Shown: piece by piece, positions 39,711 through 48,258 of the stretch
Layout of the letters: every line of letters starts with the position of its first letter
Position numbering within the stretch: position 1 is the first letter of the stretch
Origin: Streptomyces liliifuscus
Lineage (GTDB): Bacteria > Actinomycetota > Actinomycetes > Streptomycetales > Streptomycetaceae
DNA: 64,000 nucleotides
Direction: 5' to 3'
Assembly (NCBI RefSeq): GCF_016598615.1
Contig: NZ_CP066831.1
Span: forward strand, 9,610,001-9,674,000
Translations under genes and position numbers: made by a program
Notes under the pieces: generated by a model
What the model was told of the DNA's origin: nothing
What the model saw: the letters and a program-made list of their open reading frames with translations, nothing else
Databases searched by the model: none

Positions 39711-40616
39711 ATGCCCGCGCTCACGGTGCGTCCCTTCCACCGCGACGACCGCGACCAGCTCACCGAACTCGTCAACGCGCATGTCGCCGCTGTCGTCCCC
39801 GGTGTCTCCGTCTCCGTGAACACCGTGCTCAGCGGTATGACACGGCAGCCGGACGAGTTCATCACCGACCCCTGGGTGGCCGAGCGGATCACGCTCGTCG
39901 CCGAGCAGCGCCGGTACGTGGTGGCCGGCGCGCATCTTCTGCGCTACCGAGCCGACACCGAGGTCGGTGAGAGCTTCCGGGACGCCGGCGCGATCGACTG
40001 GTTCGTCTGCCATCCGCCCGCCTCCTTCTGGCCGGATTCCGACCAGGCCTCCGACCTGCTGATGGCGGCCTGTCTGGCCCAGCTGGCCCGCTGGAACGTC
40101 CGCCTCCGTTACGCCGACGGATCCCTGCCCGCACCCGTCGTCTACGGACTGCCACGGCCCTGGCCGCACATCCGCGCCGCCTACGAACGGGCCGGTTTCC
40201 GGCACACGGGCGACACCGAGGTCATCCTGATCGCCGACGTGGCGGATCTGCCGTCGTTCACACCCCTGCAGGGAGTCTCCGTCGACCGCACGCTCGGCGA
40301 GTGCGGCACCCGCTTCACGGCTCACGCCGACGGGCGCGCACTCGGCTTCATCGAGGTCGACACCGCCCTGGACCGCCCCGAACGGCACTCGCGCAGCGGC
40401 GGCCTCGCCGACATCGGCAACCTCCACGTCGAGCACCCGGTGGACGGCCTGGAGAACTGGCTCCTCGCGCAGGCCGCCCACTGGCTGCGGCTCTCAGGAG
40501 TACGACGGCTCTTCGCGTACGAGGCCGCCGGCGCCGTGGAAGCGATCGGCAGGCTGACCGGCGCCGGGTTTCGCGAGCTGACCCGCACGGACCGCGGGTG
40601 GGAGCACCTTCCGTAG
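39711..40616 (+). CDS. GNAT-family N-acetyltransferase-like protein
   Basis: 301 residues, about twice the single-domain GNAT length. The N-terminal part has Met-Pro-Ala-Leu-Thr-Val-Arg-Pro-Phe-His-Arg-Asp-Asp-Arg, the usual first strand of a GNAT fold, and the C-terminal half contains Ala-Asp-Ile-Gly-Asn-Leu-His-Val and Ala-Ala-Tyr-Glu-Arg-Ala-Gly-Phe-type helices, so it may be two fused or one extended domain. The canonical acetyl-CoA loop (Arg-X-X-Gly-X-Gly/Ala) is not obvious, making catalysis uncertain. A GGAGG ribosome site fixes the ATG. Confidence 0.75.
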   Translation: MPALTVRPFHRDDRDQLTELVNAHVAAVVPGVSVSVNTVLSGMTRQPDEFITDPWVAERITLVAEQRRYVVAGAHLLRYRADTEVGESFRDAGAIDWFVCHPPASFWPDSDQASDLLMAACLAQLARWNVRLRYADGSLPAPVVYGLPRPWPHIRAAYERAGFRHTGDTEVILIADVADLPSFTPLQGVSVDRTLGECGTRFTAHADGRALGFIEVDTALDRPERHSRSGGLADIGNLHVEHPVDGLENWLLAQAAHWLRLSGVRRLFAYEAAGAVEAIGRLTGAGFRELTRTDRGWEHLP

Positions 40617-40644
40617 GACACCCCCAGGACATACCAGGGCACCC

Positions 40645-41721
40645 TCACACGCCGCCGCCGCGCCGCCCGGCCGGCACCGGTGCCGTGCTCGACCGCACGA
40701 CGAGTTCGGTGGCCAACTCCACCCGGGGCGAGTCGAGTTCCTCGCCCCGGGTGAGCTTCAGGACCGTACGGACCGCGAGTTTGCCCATCTCGGCGAGGGG
40801 CTGGCGGACCGTGGTGAGCGGGGGAGCCGACCAGCGGACTTCCGGAAGGTCGTCGAAACCCACCACGCTCATGTCCTCCGGGACACGAAGTCCCCGTCGC
40901 CGCAGTGCCTCGACCGCGCCCATCGCCATCTGGTCGCTCGCGGCGAACAGCGCCGTGGGCGGCTCGGCGAGGTCGAGGAGGGCGTTGCAGCCGGTGAAGC
41001 CGGACTCCTGGTAGAAGTCGCCGGGCACGATCAGCGAGGCGTCGACGGCGATCCCGGCACGGTCAAGGGCCGCCCGGTAGCCGTGGAGGCGGGCCCGGGA
41101 GCAGAGCAGCCGGGGCGGACCCGCGACGAATCCGATCCTGCGATGGCCGAGCCGCAGCAGATGCTCGGTGGCGGCCATCCCGCCCGCCCAGTTCGTCGCC
41201 CCGACCGTCGGCACGTCCAGCGTGGGGGAGCCCGCCGGGTCGATCACCACGAGAGGCACGCCGAGGCGGCGCAGTTCCTCGTGCAGAACCGGTTCCAGGA
41301 CGGAGGTGACCAGGACGACACCGTCCGAGGCGCGGGCCCGCAGGTTCGTCATCCACTGGCGTGCGTCGCCCGAGCGGTTGTGGATCGCCGAGACGACCGT
41401 GCCGATGCCCGCCGCGTGCGCGACCTCCTCCACACCGCGGATGATCTCCACGGCCCAGGGGCTGTCGAGGTCGTTGAAGACCAGGTCGAGCAGCGCGGCG
41501 CGGGTGCGTGAGACGGCCGGCTTTCTGCGGTAACCGTGTTGGTGCAGCAGGTCCTCGACCCGGGCCCGGGTTCCGGGCGCCACGTCCGACCGGCCGTTGA
41601 CCACCCGCGACACGGTCGGTACGGAGACACCGGCCTCCCGGGCGATCTCCGTGATCGTGACCTTGCCCCGGCCCTCCCGCAGCGCCCTGTCCCCGGCGTC
41701 CCCCACGGTCAACTGCCCCAC
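40645..41721 (-). CDS. LacI-family repressor, probable xylanase regulator
   Basis: 358 residues as read from a GTG; a TTG nine bases later sits better relative to GGAGG. The LacI HTH is clear (Thr-Ile-Thr-Glu-Ile-Ala-Arg-Glu-Ala-Gly-Val-Ser-Val-Pro-Thr-Val-Ser-Arg-Val-Val, Asn-Gly-Arg), followed by a periplasmic-binding-protein-like effector domain (Asp-Gly-Val-Val-Leu-Val-Thr-Ser, Phe-Ala-Ala-Ser-Asp-Gln-Met-Ala). It is divergent from the GH10 xylanase gene, with operator-like palindromes between, so it most likely controls xylanase in response to a xylo-oligosaccharide (like BxlR/XlnR-type regulators). The HTH is intact even though the xylanase is broken. Confidence 0.9.
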   Translation of the reverse strand: MGQLTVGDAGDRALREGRGKVTITEIAREAGVSVPTVSRVVNGRSDVAPGTRARVEDLLHQHGYRRKPAVSRTRAALLDLVFNDLDSPWAVEIIRGVEEVAHAAGIGTVVSAIHNRSGDARQWMTNLRARASDGVVLVTSVLEPVLHEELRRLGVPLVVIDPAGSPTLDVPTVGATNWAGGMAATEHLLRLGHRRIGFVAGPPRLLCSRARLHGYRAALDRAGIAVDASLIVPGDFYQESGFTGCNALLDLAEPPTALFAASDQMAMGAVEALRRRGLRVPEDMSVVGFDDLPEVRWSAPPLTTVRQPLAEMGKLAVRTVLKLTRGEELDSPRVELATELVVRSSTAPVPAGRRGGGV

Positions 41722-41768
41722 CTCCGTTGACGGTTACCACGTACGCCTCTACCGTTCCGGACGCACTC

Positions 41769-41802
41769 TCGAAACTTTGCAGAAGTCCTCCGGAAATTCC
41801 GG
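41769..41802. promoter_or_regulatory. Operator-like palindromes between lacI and xylanase
   Basis: TCGAAACTTTGC (41769-41780) resembles the CGAAACTTTCG box found before Streptomyces xylanase genes. CCGGAAATTCCGG (41790-41802) is a 13-bp palindrome perfect except at its central base. Both lie between the divergent repressor and xylanase starts. Confidence 0.6.
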
Positions 41803-41835
41803 GATCGACGTGAAGCCATCATGAGAGGGACGTCC

Positions 41836-43278
41836 ATGAAGCTCCAGAGCTTACGCAGAGCCGCGTCGGTGACCCTGGCCGCGGCGTCGCTCGTGATCGG
41901 GGGAGCCGTCTCCGGTCACACGGCGGACGGGTCGGGGCAGGCCGACGGTTCGGGACGGGCCGGCGGCTCGGGCCAACAGGCCGCCGCCGCACCCGTGTTG
42001 CGGGACCTCGCCGCTGCCAAGGGCATCTACTACGGGACGGCCGTCACGGCCTCCAAGCTGACCGGCACGTACGGCACGATCGTCGGCGAGCAGTTCGACT
42101 CGATCACGCCGGGCAACGAGATGAAGTGGGGCTCGGTCGAACCGACCCGCGGCAGCTTCAACTGGTCGGGCGCCGACGCCGTCGTGAACTACGCCGAGGC
42201 GCACGCGCAGAAGGTCCGCGGCCACACCCTGGTCTGGCACAGCCAACTGCCGAACTAGGTCAGCAACGGCAGCTGGACCGCCGACAGCCTGCGCACCGTC
42301 ATGACCGACCACATCGCCACCGAGGCAGGCCGCTACAAGGGCCGCATCGACCACTGGGACGTGGTCAACGAGCCGTTCAACGAGGACGGCACCCGACGCC
42401 AGTCGGTCTTCCAGACGGCGATCGGCGACTCGTACATCGCCGACGCGCTGCGGGCGGCCCGCGCCGCCGACCCGGCAGCGAAGCTGTACGTCAACGACTA
42501 CAACGTCGAGGGTGTCAACGCGAAGAGCACCGCTCTCTACAACCTGGTCAAGTCCCTCAAGGAGCAGGGTGTTCCGATCGACGGTGTCGGACTGCAGGCC
42601 CATCTGATCCTCGGCCAGGTGCCGTCCACCATGCAGGCCAACATTCAGCGCTTCGCCGACCTCGGCGTGGATGTCGCGATCACCGAGCTCGACATCCGCA
42701 CGACGGTCCCGCCGACCAGTGCCCAACTCGCCCAGCAGAAGGCCGAGTACAAGGCCGTCACCGCCGCCTGCGTCGCCGTGGCACGCTGCGAGGGCGTAAC
42801 CGTCTGGGGCTTCACCGACTCCGACTCATGGATCCCCGACGTGTTCCCCGGCTACGGAGCGGCGACCCCGTACGACGAGAACTTCCAGCCGAAGCCCGCC
42901 TATTACGGCATCGCCGAGGCGCTGGGCTGGACCGACGGCGGTACGAACCCACCGGCGGGCGCCTGCGGGGTGACATACGCCGTGCAGAGCCAGTGGAACA
43001 CCGGCTTCACCGCGCAGGTGACCATCAGGAACACGAGCACGGCCGCCGTCAACGGCTGGGCCCTGGCGTGGAGTTGGCCCGCCGGGCAGAGCGTGACGCA
43101 GGCCTGGAACGCCAGCGTCACCCAGTCGGGCTCCGCGGTCTCCGCGGCCAACGCCACCTACAACGCGGCGATCGCGCCCGGTGCTTCGGTCACCTTCGGC
43201 TTCAACGGTTCCTGGTCGGGCGGCAACGCCGCACCCACCGCCTTCACCCTCAACGGAACGGCCTGCGCGCTGTCCTAG
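41836..43278 (+). pseudogene. GH10 endo-xylanase with CBM2, interrupted by one in-frame TAG
   Basis: 480 codons would encode a secreted xylanase: signal peptide, Gly/Ser/Ala-rich linker, GH10 barrel and a C-terminal family-2 carbohydrate-binding module starting near Cys-Gly-Val-Thr-Tyr-Ala-Val. The frame is uninterrupted except for TAG at 42256-42258 (codon 141), where relatives have Trp (His-Ser-Gln-Leu-Pro-X-Trp-Val). Both catalytic Glu lie after it: acid/base Glu-179 (Val-Val-Asn-Glu-Pro-Phe) and nucleophile Glu-284 (Ile-Thr-Glu-Leu-Asp-Ile). So the gene as sequenced makes a dead 140-residue fragment. A single G-to-A change, or a sequencing error, explains it; nothing else is degraded. ATG with GAGAGGGA upstream. 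Confidence 0.88.
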
Positions 43279-43342
43279 AGGGCGGGGTGCCTTGCTCCTG
43301 GCGCACCGGGTGCCGGCGGGAGTCGCCCGCCGGCACCGGTCA

Positions 43343-44413
43343 TCAGTTGAACTGCCCTGATCGGGTGGAGAGTTGAGCGGACGACGGGGTGGCGGACACC
43401 GTGGCGCTCGCGTCCACTCCTCCGAAAGGCCGGAGTACCTGCGGCGGTACGGCCCCCTGATCGCGGAGACTGGGTGCCGTTCCGTCCCACCAGTCCGAGT
43501 TGCCGTCCTCGATACAGCGCAGCAGAACCCCTTCGCGCAGCGCCCACGGGCAGAGGGTCATCTCGTCGATGCCCATCAGCTTCATCGTGGTGTGCGCGAC
43601 GATCGCCCCGGCCAGGGACTGACCGGCCCGCGCGGGGGAGATGCCGGGCAGGAGGGCACGATCGGCGGCGGGCAGCACCGAAAGCCGCTCGACGGCCACG
43701 CGGAGATCGGTACGGGTGATACCGCGCGGAGTGAAGGGCCCCGACCGGCCCGGGGCCGCGCCGCACAGCCGGCCCAGTTGCTGGAGCGTGCGCGAGGTCG
43801 CGACCGTCGTCCGGGGCGCCTCCCAGCGGATACGGGCGGCGACGTCACGCAGCTGGTGGCGTACGTGCCGACGCAGCAGCTTGGCCCTGCGGAGCGAGGG
43901 CGGGTCCTGGCCGCGGAAGAACTCACGGGTCAGCCGGCTGGCCCCCAGCGGCAGCGAGATCGCGAAGTCCGGCAGCTTGCTCCGGCCGAACGCCACCTCC
44001 AGCGTGCCGCCCCCGATGTCCAGCATGGCCAGTGGCCCCGCGCGCCAGCCCATCCAGCGCCGCGCCGCCAGGAAGGTCAGCTCCGCCTCGACCTCGCCGG
44101 GGAGCACATGCAGCGGCACTTCCGCCTCCGCGGTGACCCGCTCCAGGATCTCGGCGCGGTTCGGGGCGTCCCGCACGATCGCCGTGGCGAAGGCGAAGGG
44201 CTGGGTCACCCCCCACCGGCTGCCTTCCACCCGGGCCTCCGCCACCGCCTCCACCAGCCGGTTCACCTGTTCCTCGGGCAGATGGCCACCCCGCTCGACA
44301 TGGTCGGAGAGCCTCAGCCGGCGCTTGGCCGTGTGCACAGGGAGCGGAACGGCTCCGTCCGTCTCCGCGATGACGAGTCCTACGGTGTTCGAGCCGACGT
44401 CCAGTACACCCAT
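43343..44413 (-). CDS. Ppx/GppA-family phosphatase
   Basis: 356 residues from the second ATG (44413), which is eight bases after GGAGG; another ATG two codons earlier is close to the same site. The N-terminal Gly-Val-Leu-Asp-Val-Gly-Ser-Asn-Thr is the ASKHA phosphate loop of exopolyphosphatase/guanosine pentaphosphatase enzymes, and Leu-Asp-Ile-Gly-Gly-Gly-Thr-Leu-Glu-Val is the second ATP-fold motif. It hydrolyses polyphosphate and/or pppGpp. Length near 310-360 fits the short actinobacterial type lacking the C-terminal HD domain. Divergent from a small membrane protein gene. Confidence 0.88.
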   Translation of the reverse strand: MGVLDVGSNTVGLVIAETDGAVPLPVHTAKRRLRLSDHVERGGHLPEEQVNRLVEAVAEARVEGSRWGVTQPFAFATAIVRDAPNRAEILERVTAEAEVPLHVLPGEVEAELTFLAARRWMGWRAGPLAMLDIGGGTLEVAFGRSKLPDFAISLPLGASRLTREFFRGQDPPSLRRAKLLRRHVRHQLRDVAARIRWEAPRTTVATSRTLQQLGRLCGAAPGRSGPFTPRGITRTDLRVAVERLSVLPAADRALLPGISPARAGQSLAGAIVAHTTMKLMGIDEMTLCPWALREGVLLRCIEDGNSDWWDGTAPSLRDQGAVPPQVLRPFGGVDASATVSATPSSAQLSTRSGQFN

Positions 44414-44512
44414 ACGCATCCCCTCCCCGTACCCTTGGCGGCCCTCTGCACACCGTCGCGGGAACACCGAGCAGGCCCTGTTTGAGCAGGTATGGGTGGG
44501 TACTATGCCTTT

Positions 44513-44875
44513 ATGGACAGCTTCGGCAGGGAGATAGCCATCCCGCACGAAGTCGTGGCCGGTTCGGCACCCTTCGTGGTGGGACTTCTGATCACGGCGA
44601 TGCTGGTCGTCGCGGTGTGGTGGGGGATGCGGGTGCGCGCCCGGGAACCGGGTCCACCGCGCCCCGAGGACCACCCCCATCTGCCCGAGGGCGGCGCGGT
44701 CCACGAGATCAGCGAGATGCGCGAGCCCGACGAGATGCCGCAGAACGGCAGGGTCCTCACCCCGCACGAGCTGCACGGCAACGTCTCCTCGCGCCGCGCA
44801 AAGGACCAGACACGACCGATCTGGGGCCGCAACAGCAGCGGCGGCTTCGGCAGCGGCGGCCTGGGCCACCACTGA
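44513..44875 (+). CDS. Small single-helix membrane protein, DUF6479-like
   Basis: 120 residues. A single helix near residues 20-42 (Ala-Pro-Phe-Val-Val-Gly-Leu-Leu-Ile-Thr-Ala-Met-Leu-Val-Val-Ala-Val-Trp-Trp) is followed by a hydrophilic, Pro/Glu-rich tail with Pro-Arg-Pro-Glu-Asp-His-Pro and a C-terminal Gly-His-His. I recognise it as a Streptomyces-specific small membrane family, DUF6479 as far as I recall; function unknown. The ATG has no ribosome site, but TACTAT (44501-44506) lies six bases before it, the spacing of a leaderless mRNA; an ATG seven codons earlier (44492) is the alternative. Confidence 0.75.
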   Translation: MDSFGREIAIPHEVVAGSAPFVVGLLITAMLVVAVWWGMRVRAREPGPPRPEDHPHLPEGGAVHEISEMREPDEMPQNGRVLTPHELHGNVSSRRAKDQTRPIWGRNSSGGFGSGGLGHH

Positions 44876-44952
44876 GGGACTGGGCCATCACAGAGCGGCT
44901 GGACCACCGCTGAGGGGCGCGGGCAGAGGGCCCCTGTTCCGTTCCGTCGTCC

Positions 44953-45975
44953 TCACGCCCGCCCCGGCAGCTCGCACACGACGATCCCCTTCTCCAGCAG
45001 GCTGCCCATGATCAGCATGCCGTCGTGCTCGCACACGCTGGTCACCATCCGGTAGCCCGCCCTGCGGCGCCTGAGGTCGTGGCGGACGCGCCCGCCCGGG
45101 CCGATGCCCAGCACCCGGGCGACTGGACGAGGGCGGATCGGCAGCGGCCGGGCGGCTCGCCACGCCGCCCGCCGGGCGCTCGCGGGCGCCCGGCGCAGCC
45201 AGTCGAGCGGCCGCTGCCGCGGACCCGCCAGGGCGATCCACACCGTGCCGTCCGCGCCACGGGAGAGGTTGTCCGGGAAACCTGGGAGGTTCTCGACCAG
45301 GGTGTCGCGCTGTCCGGCCCGCGGCCCGGACAGCCACAGCCGGGTGAGACGGTACGCACCGGTCTCGGCCACGGCGACCCAGGACTCGTCCTCCGCCAGC
45401 ACGACTCCGTTCGCGAAGTCCAGGTCGTCCAGCAGGACCTCGGGCTCGCCACCGCCGGGCGGGAGCCGCAGCAGGCGTCCCGTCGCCGTCTGCTCCATCA
45501 GGTCGCCGAGCCACTCGTGAAGCCCGAAACGCCTGCTGGAGGCCGTGAAGTACACCGTGCCGTCCGCCGCCGCGGCCGCGTTGCTGCAGAACGTCAACGG
45601 CTCACCCGCCACACGGTCGACCAGAACCTCGACCCTCCCCGCGGAAGAGGAAGGGAGAGAGCCGGCAGAGGTCCCGGAGTCGGTCTCCGGAGTGACCCGC
45701 AGCAGCCCCCGCTCCGCGTCGCACACCAACAAACGCCCGTCCGGCAGGACTTCGAGTCCCAGCGGACGCCCTCCCGTCCGGGCGATCTGCTCCACACGGG
45801 CGGGGCTGCGCGGCCGGACGCGGAGGATGCGGCCGTCGGCCACGCCCGTGATCACGCGGCCCTCATGGTCGACGACGACATCCTCGGGACCCGTGCCACC
45901 GAGAGGGATCGGACGAAGGGGCGGCAGGACGCCGGGCCCCGCGGTGCGGGCTGTCACGGAGAGTCGCGGTGTCAT
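44953..45975 (-). CDS. SMP-30/strictosidine-synthase-like beta-propeller
   Basis: 340 residues from Met-Thr-Pro-Arg-Leu-Ser-Val-Thr; a GTG at 46005 extends it by ten residues but has an unusable ribosome-site spacing. Six-bladed propeller features: Gly-Pro-Glu-Asp-Val-Val-Val-Asp, Gly-Arg-Pro-Leu-Gly-Leu-Glu, Phe-Cys-Ser-Asn-Ala-Ala-Ala-Ala-Ala-Asp-Gly-Thr-Val-Tyr-Phe-Thr, Phe-Ala-Asn-Gly-Val-Val-Leu-Ala-Glu-Asp-Glu, and Asn-Leu-Pro-Gly-Phe-Pro-Asp-Asn-Leu-Ser. This is the lactonase/strictosidine-synthase-like branch; the substrate is unknown. No signal peptide is visible. It is transcribed alone. Confidence 0.83.
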   Translation of the reverse strand: MTPRLSVTARTAGPGVLPPLRPIPLGGTGPEDVVVDHEGRVITGVADGRILRVRPRSPARVEQIARTGGRPLGLEVLPDGRLLVCDAERGLLRVTPETDSGTSAGSLPSSSAGRVEVLVDRVAGEPLTFCSNAAAAADGTVYFTASSRRFGLHEWLGDLMEQTATGRLLRLPPGGGEPEVLLDDLDFANGVVLAEDESWVAVAETGAYRLTRLWLSGPRAGQRDTLVENLPGFPDNLSRGADGTVWIALAGPRQRPLDWLRRAPASARRAAWRAARPLPIRPRPVARVLGIGPGGRVRHDLRRRRAGYRMVTSVCEHDGMLIMGSLLEKGIVVCELPGRA

Positions 45976-46117
45976 GAAGAGCGTTCTGCCCGTATGAGAC
46001 GCCACAACTCCTCGACGCCTCGATGCGCCCTCCTGCAGCTCCCCAAGGAACCACGAGATACGCGCTCGCCGCAGGCGTCGCCGGAGCGTGGTCAGGGACA
46101 GTCCGGCCGTTCGGCCG

Positions 46118-46360
46118 TCAGCGGTTCCGCAGAGCCTTGATCAGCTCGTCCTTCGACATAGACGAGCGGCCCTCGACACCGACCTTCTTCGCCTGCTCGT
46201 ACAGATCCCGCTTCGACCGGTCCTCGTACGAGCCGCTCGTGCCGCCCTTGCGCGAGGAGGATTTCGGACTGTTGGCGATCCGAGCGGCCTTCTCCTTGCC
46301 CGCGCCCTCGCGGCGCAGCGCCTGGTAGGTCTTCTCGTCCTTGATCTGCGGCCTGGGCAT
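46118..46360 (-). CDS. Small DUF7218 (Rho-N-like) protein
   Basis: 80 residues, very basic: Pro-Gln-Ile-Lys-Asp-Glu-Lys-Thr-Tyr-Gln-Ala-Leu-Arg-Arg-Glu-Gly, Lys-Ala-Ala-Arg-Ile-Ala-Asn, Gly-Thr-Ser-Gly-Ser-Tyr-Glu-Asp-Arg-Ser-Lys-Arg, then a SAP/Rho-N-like helix pair (Asp-Leu-Tyr-Glu-Gln-Ala-Lys-Lys-Val-Gly-Val-Glu, Lys-Asp-Glu-Leu-Ile-Lys-Ala-Leu-Arg). Homologues were once called plasmid stabilisation proteins and are now DUF7218; a nucleic-acid-binding role is likely. Ribosome site GGAAGGGA. It faces the LLM pseudogene divergently. Confidence 0.85.
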   Translation of the reverse strand: MPRPQIKDEKTYQALRREGAGKEKAARIANSPKSSSRKGGTSGSYEDRSKRDLYEQAKKVGVEGRSSMSKDELIKALRNR

Positions 46361-46478
46361 GGCTTCCCTTCCTCCGCTCGTCCAGGGTCGTCCGGGGACC
46401 GAACCGCCGCGCGGCGCGACTCGTTGCGCCACCCGGCGGGGCACGTTTCGGGTACCCCCGACCGGCCACTCGGAACAC

Positions 46479-47316
46479 ATGACGCACATCGGACACACGA
46501 TGACGACCGAGCAGGCCGGCCCCCGTGACCTCGTACAACCACCACGATCCCTCTCATGACGTACGTGACCTGTCCGACGACCCGCTACCACCCGGCGGTC
46601 GTCGCCCAGAAGGCCGCCACCACGCAGCTGCTCGCCGAGGGCCGCTTCCGGCTGGGACTCGGGTCCGGCGAGAACCTCAACGAACACGTGGTGGGCGGCG
46701 GCTGGCCCGCCGCGCACGTACGGCTGGAGATGCTGGAAGAGGCCGTGGAGATCATCCGCGCGCTCTTCGACGGCAAGAACGTCAACCACCACGGCCCGCA
46801 CTTCGACGTGGAGAACGCCCGGCTCTTCGACCTGCCGGACGAGCCGACCCCGATCGGCATCGCCGTCGCGGGTGAACGCTCCTGCGCCCCCGCCGGCCGC
46901 CTCGCCGACCTGTTGATCGCCACCGAGCCGAAGGCCGAACTGGTCGACTCATTCGAACGGCACGGCGGCAGTGGCAAGCCCAAGGTGGGCCAGCTGCCCG
47001 TCTGTTACGACCCCGACAGGGATGCCGCGGTCCGGCGGGCCCACGAACAGTTCCGCTGGTCGCTGGGTGGCTGGCCGGTCAACTCCGAACTGCCCGGCCC
47101 GGCGAGCTTCGACACGGCACCCGGCACACCCGGCCCGAGGACGTCGCGGAGTCGATCCCGTGCGGCGACGACGTCGACACCTTCGTCGAGGCCGTACGCC
47201 CTTATGTCACCGCCGACTTCACCGAGATGGCCCTGGTCCAGGTCGGCGGCGACCACCAACTCCCCTTCCTGGACTGGGCCGAGAAGAAACTGCTCCCCGC
47301 ACTGAAGGACCTCTGA
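46479..47316 (+). pseudogene. Decayed LLM-class F420-dependent oxidoreductase
   Basis: Fragments of one flavin-like F420-enzyme (the 320-residue family with Thr-Cys-Pro-Thr-X-Arg-Tyr-His-Pro). The true N-terminus is visible from 46479 (Met-Thr-His-Ile-Gly-His-Thr-Met-Thr-Thr-Glu-Gln-Ala-Gly-Pro-Arg-Asp-Leu-Val). About 65 codons are then missing, and the frame resumes near 46553 with Leu-Met-Thr-Tyr-Val-Thr-Cys-Pro-Thr. A second lesion, a one-base deletion near 47125, shifts frame; the original end Asp-Phe-Thr-Glu-Met-Ala-Leu-Val-Gln-Val-Gly-Gly runs in another frame to TGA 47314-47316. So at least two mutations make it non-functional. No repair of the 5' deletion is possible in any frame. Confidence 0.85.
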
Positions 47317-47372
47317 GGGGCCGCTGAACGACCCCTGAAGGGACCTCTGGGCGGACGACCGAAGGGACGATC

Positions 47373-47744
47373 ATGGCCATCGCCACGTACACCCTCGTAG
47401 CCCTGGACTGCCCGGACCCACCCGCCCTCGCCGAGTTCTACGCGGGCGTGCTCGGCGGCGAGGTCAAGCAGTACGACGACGACTGGTACGACCTCCACGT
47501 GCCCGGCGGCCACCGCATCTCCTTCCAGCGGGCCCCGGGCCACCGCCCGCCGGACTGGCCGCGCGCCGACGGCAACTCCCAGCAACTGCACCTCGATTTC
47601 CTCGTGCCGGACATCGACGCGGCCGAGCCGCAGGTGCTGGCCCTCGGCGCCACCCCGCTCGATCTGGACGACGAGGGCGGCACCCGCAGGTTCCGCGTGT
47701 ACGCGGACCCGGCCGGCCACCCGTTCTGCCTCTGCTGGGAGTGA
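47373..47744 (+). CDS. Single-domain VOC-family protein
   Basis: 123 residues, a half-barrel glyoxalase-like module: Leu-Asp-Cys-Pro-Asp-Pro-Pro-Ala-Leu-Ala-Glu-Phe-Tyr, Asp-Leu-His-Val-Pro-Gly-Gly-His-Arg-Ile-Ser-Phe-Gln, Gln-Leu-His-Leu-Asp-Phe-Leu-Val, and Tyr-Ala-Asp-Pro-Ala-Gly-His-Pro-Phe-Cys-Leu-Cys-Trp. Homodimers of such proteins form a complete metal site. The reaction is unknown (lyase, dioxygenase or binding protein). ATG with GAAGGGA upstream. A degenerate 13-bp CGCGYAGRG-type repeat follows at 47755-47800. Confidence 0.85.
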   Translation: MAIATYTLVALDCPDPPALAEFYAGVLGGEVKQYDDDWYDLHVPGGHRISFQRAPGHRPPDWPRADGNSQQLHLDFLVPDIDAAEPQVLALGATPLDLDDEGGTRRFRVYADPAGHPFCLCWE

Positions 47745-47800
47745 CGCCAAGGGCGGTCCGCGCAGAGCCTCCGCGCAGGGCTTCCGCGTAGAGCCTTCGC

Positions 47801-48187
47801 TCAGGGCCGGTACCGCAGCGGATGGTCCGCAGGTACCTCCACCACCACGATCTCGGTGCCGTCAGGATCCGCGAGCCACATCTCGATCAGCCCCCACGGC
47901 TCCTTCACCGGCGGCCGGCGCACCTCGACGCCCGCGGCCACGAGTTCCTCGTACGCCGCTGTGACGTCCGCGACCTGGAGCCACAACTTGACGGCGGGGG
48001 AGGGGGGTTCCTCGGAGCGGCCCGCGACCTCCAGAAAGCCGCCGCCCAGGAAGTAGACCGTGCCGCGCTCGGGACCCGTACCGAACTCGCGATAGACGGG
48101 CAGGCCCAGCTTCTCGCCGTAGAAGGCGCGGGAACGCTCAGGGTCGGTGGGTCGGAGCAAGGTCCGGCTGCTCAGTACATGCACCAT
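47801..48187 (-). CDS. VOC-family (glyoxalase-like) protein
   Basis: 128 residues: Leu-Leu-Arg-Pro-Thr-Asp-Pro-Glu-Arg-Ser-Arg-Ala-Phe-Tyr, Leu-Gly-Leu-Pro-Val-Tyr-Arg-Glu-Phe-Gly, Ala-Val-Lys-Leu-Trp-Leu-Gln-Val-Ala-Asp-Val and Leu-Ile-Glu-Met-Trp-Leu-Ala-Asp-Pro-Asp-Gly-Thr-Glu-Ile. A full VOC half-domain with the family's Glu in the C-terminal metal site. Convergent with another VOC gene. The 47800-47760 intervening bases hold short CGCGTAGAGC-like repeats. Substrate unknown. Confidence 0.86.
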   Translation of the reverse strand: MVHVLSSRTLLRPTDPERSRAFYGEKLGLPVYREFGTGPERGTVYFLGGGFLEVAGRSEEPPSPAVKLWLQVADVTAAYEELVAAGVEVRRPPVKEPWGLIEMWLADPDGTEIVVVEVPADHPLRYRP

Positions 48188-48258
48188 GCGCCCGGAGCCT
48201 AGTAGGAGGGTTACGCTCGGCGGTGCCCGAGCCGCGCCCGAGATCGGAGAACCGCTCC

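Noticed and set aside
39721..39970. Second GNAT gene overlapping the 39711 gene in another frame
   Set aside because: It is a frame shadow with Arg/His-rich translation and no fold motifs.
42241..42270. Programmed stop suppression at the xylanase TAG
   Set aside because: No known read-through context and the base is one change from the family Trp; a point mutation or sequencing error is simpler.
44492..44512. Earlier ATG for the DUF6479-like gene
   Set aside because: It overlaps the TACTAT promoter-like element, which fits a leaderless start at 44513 better; kept only as an alternative.
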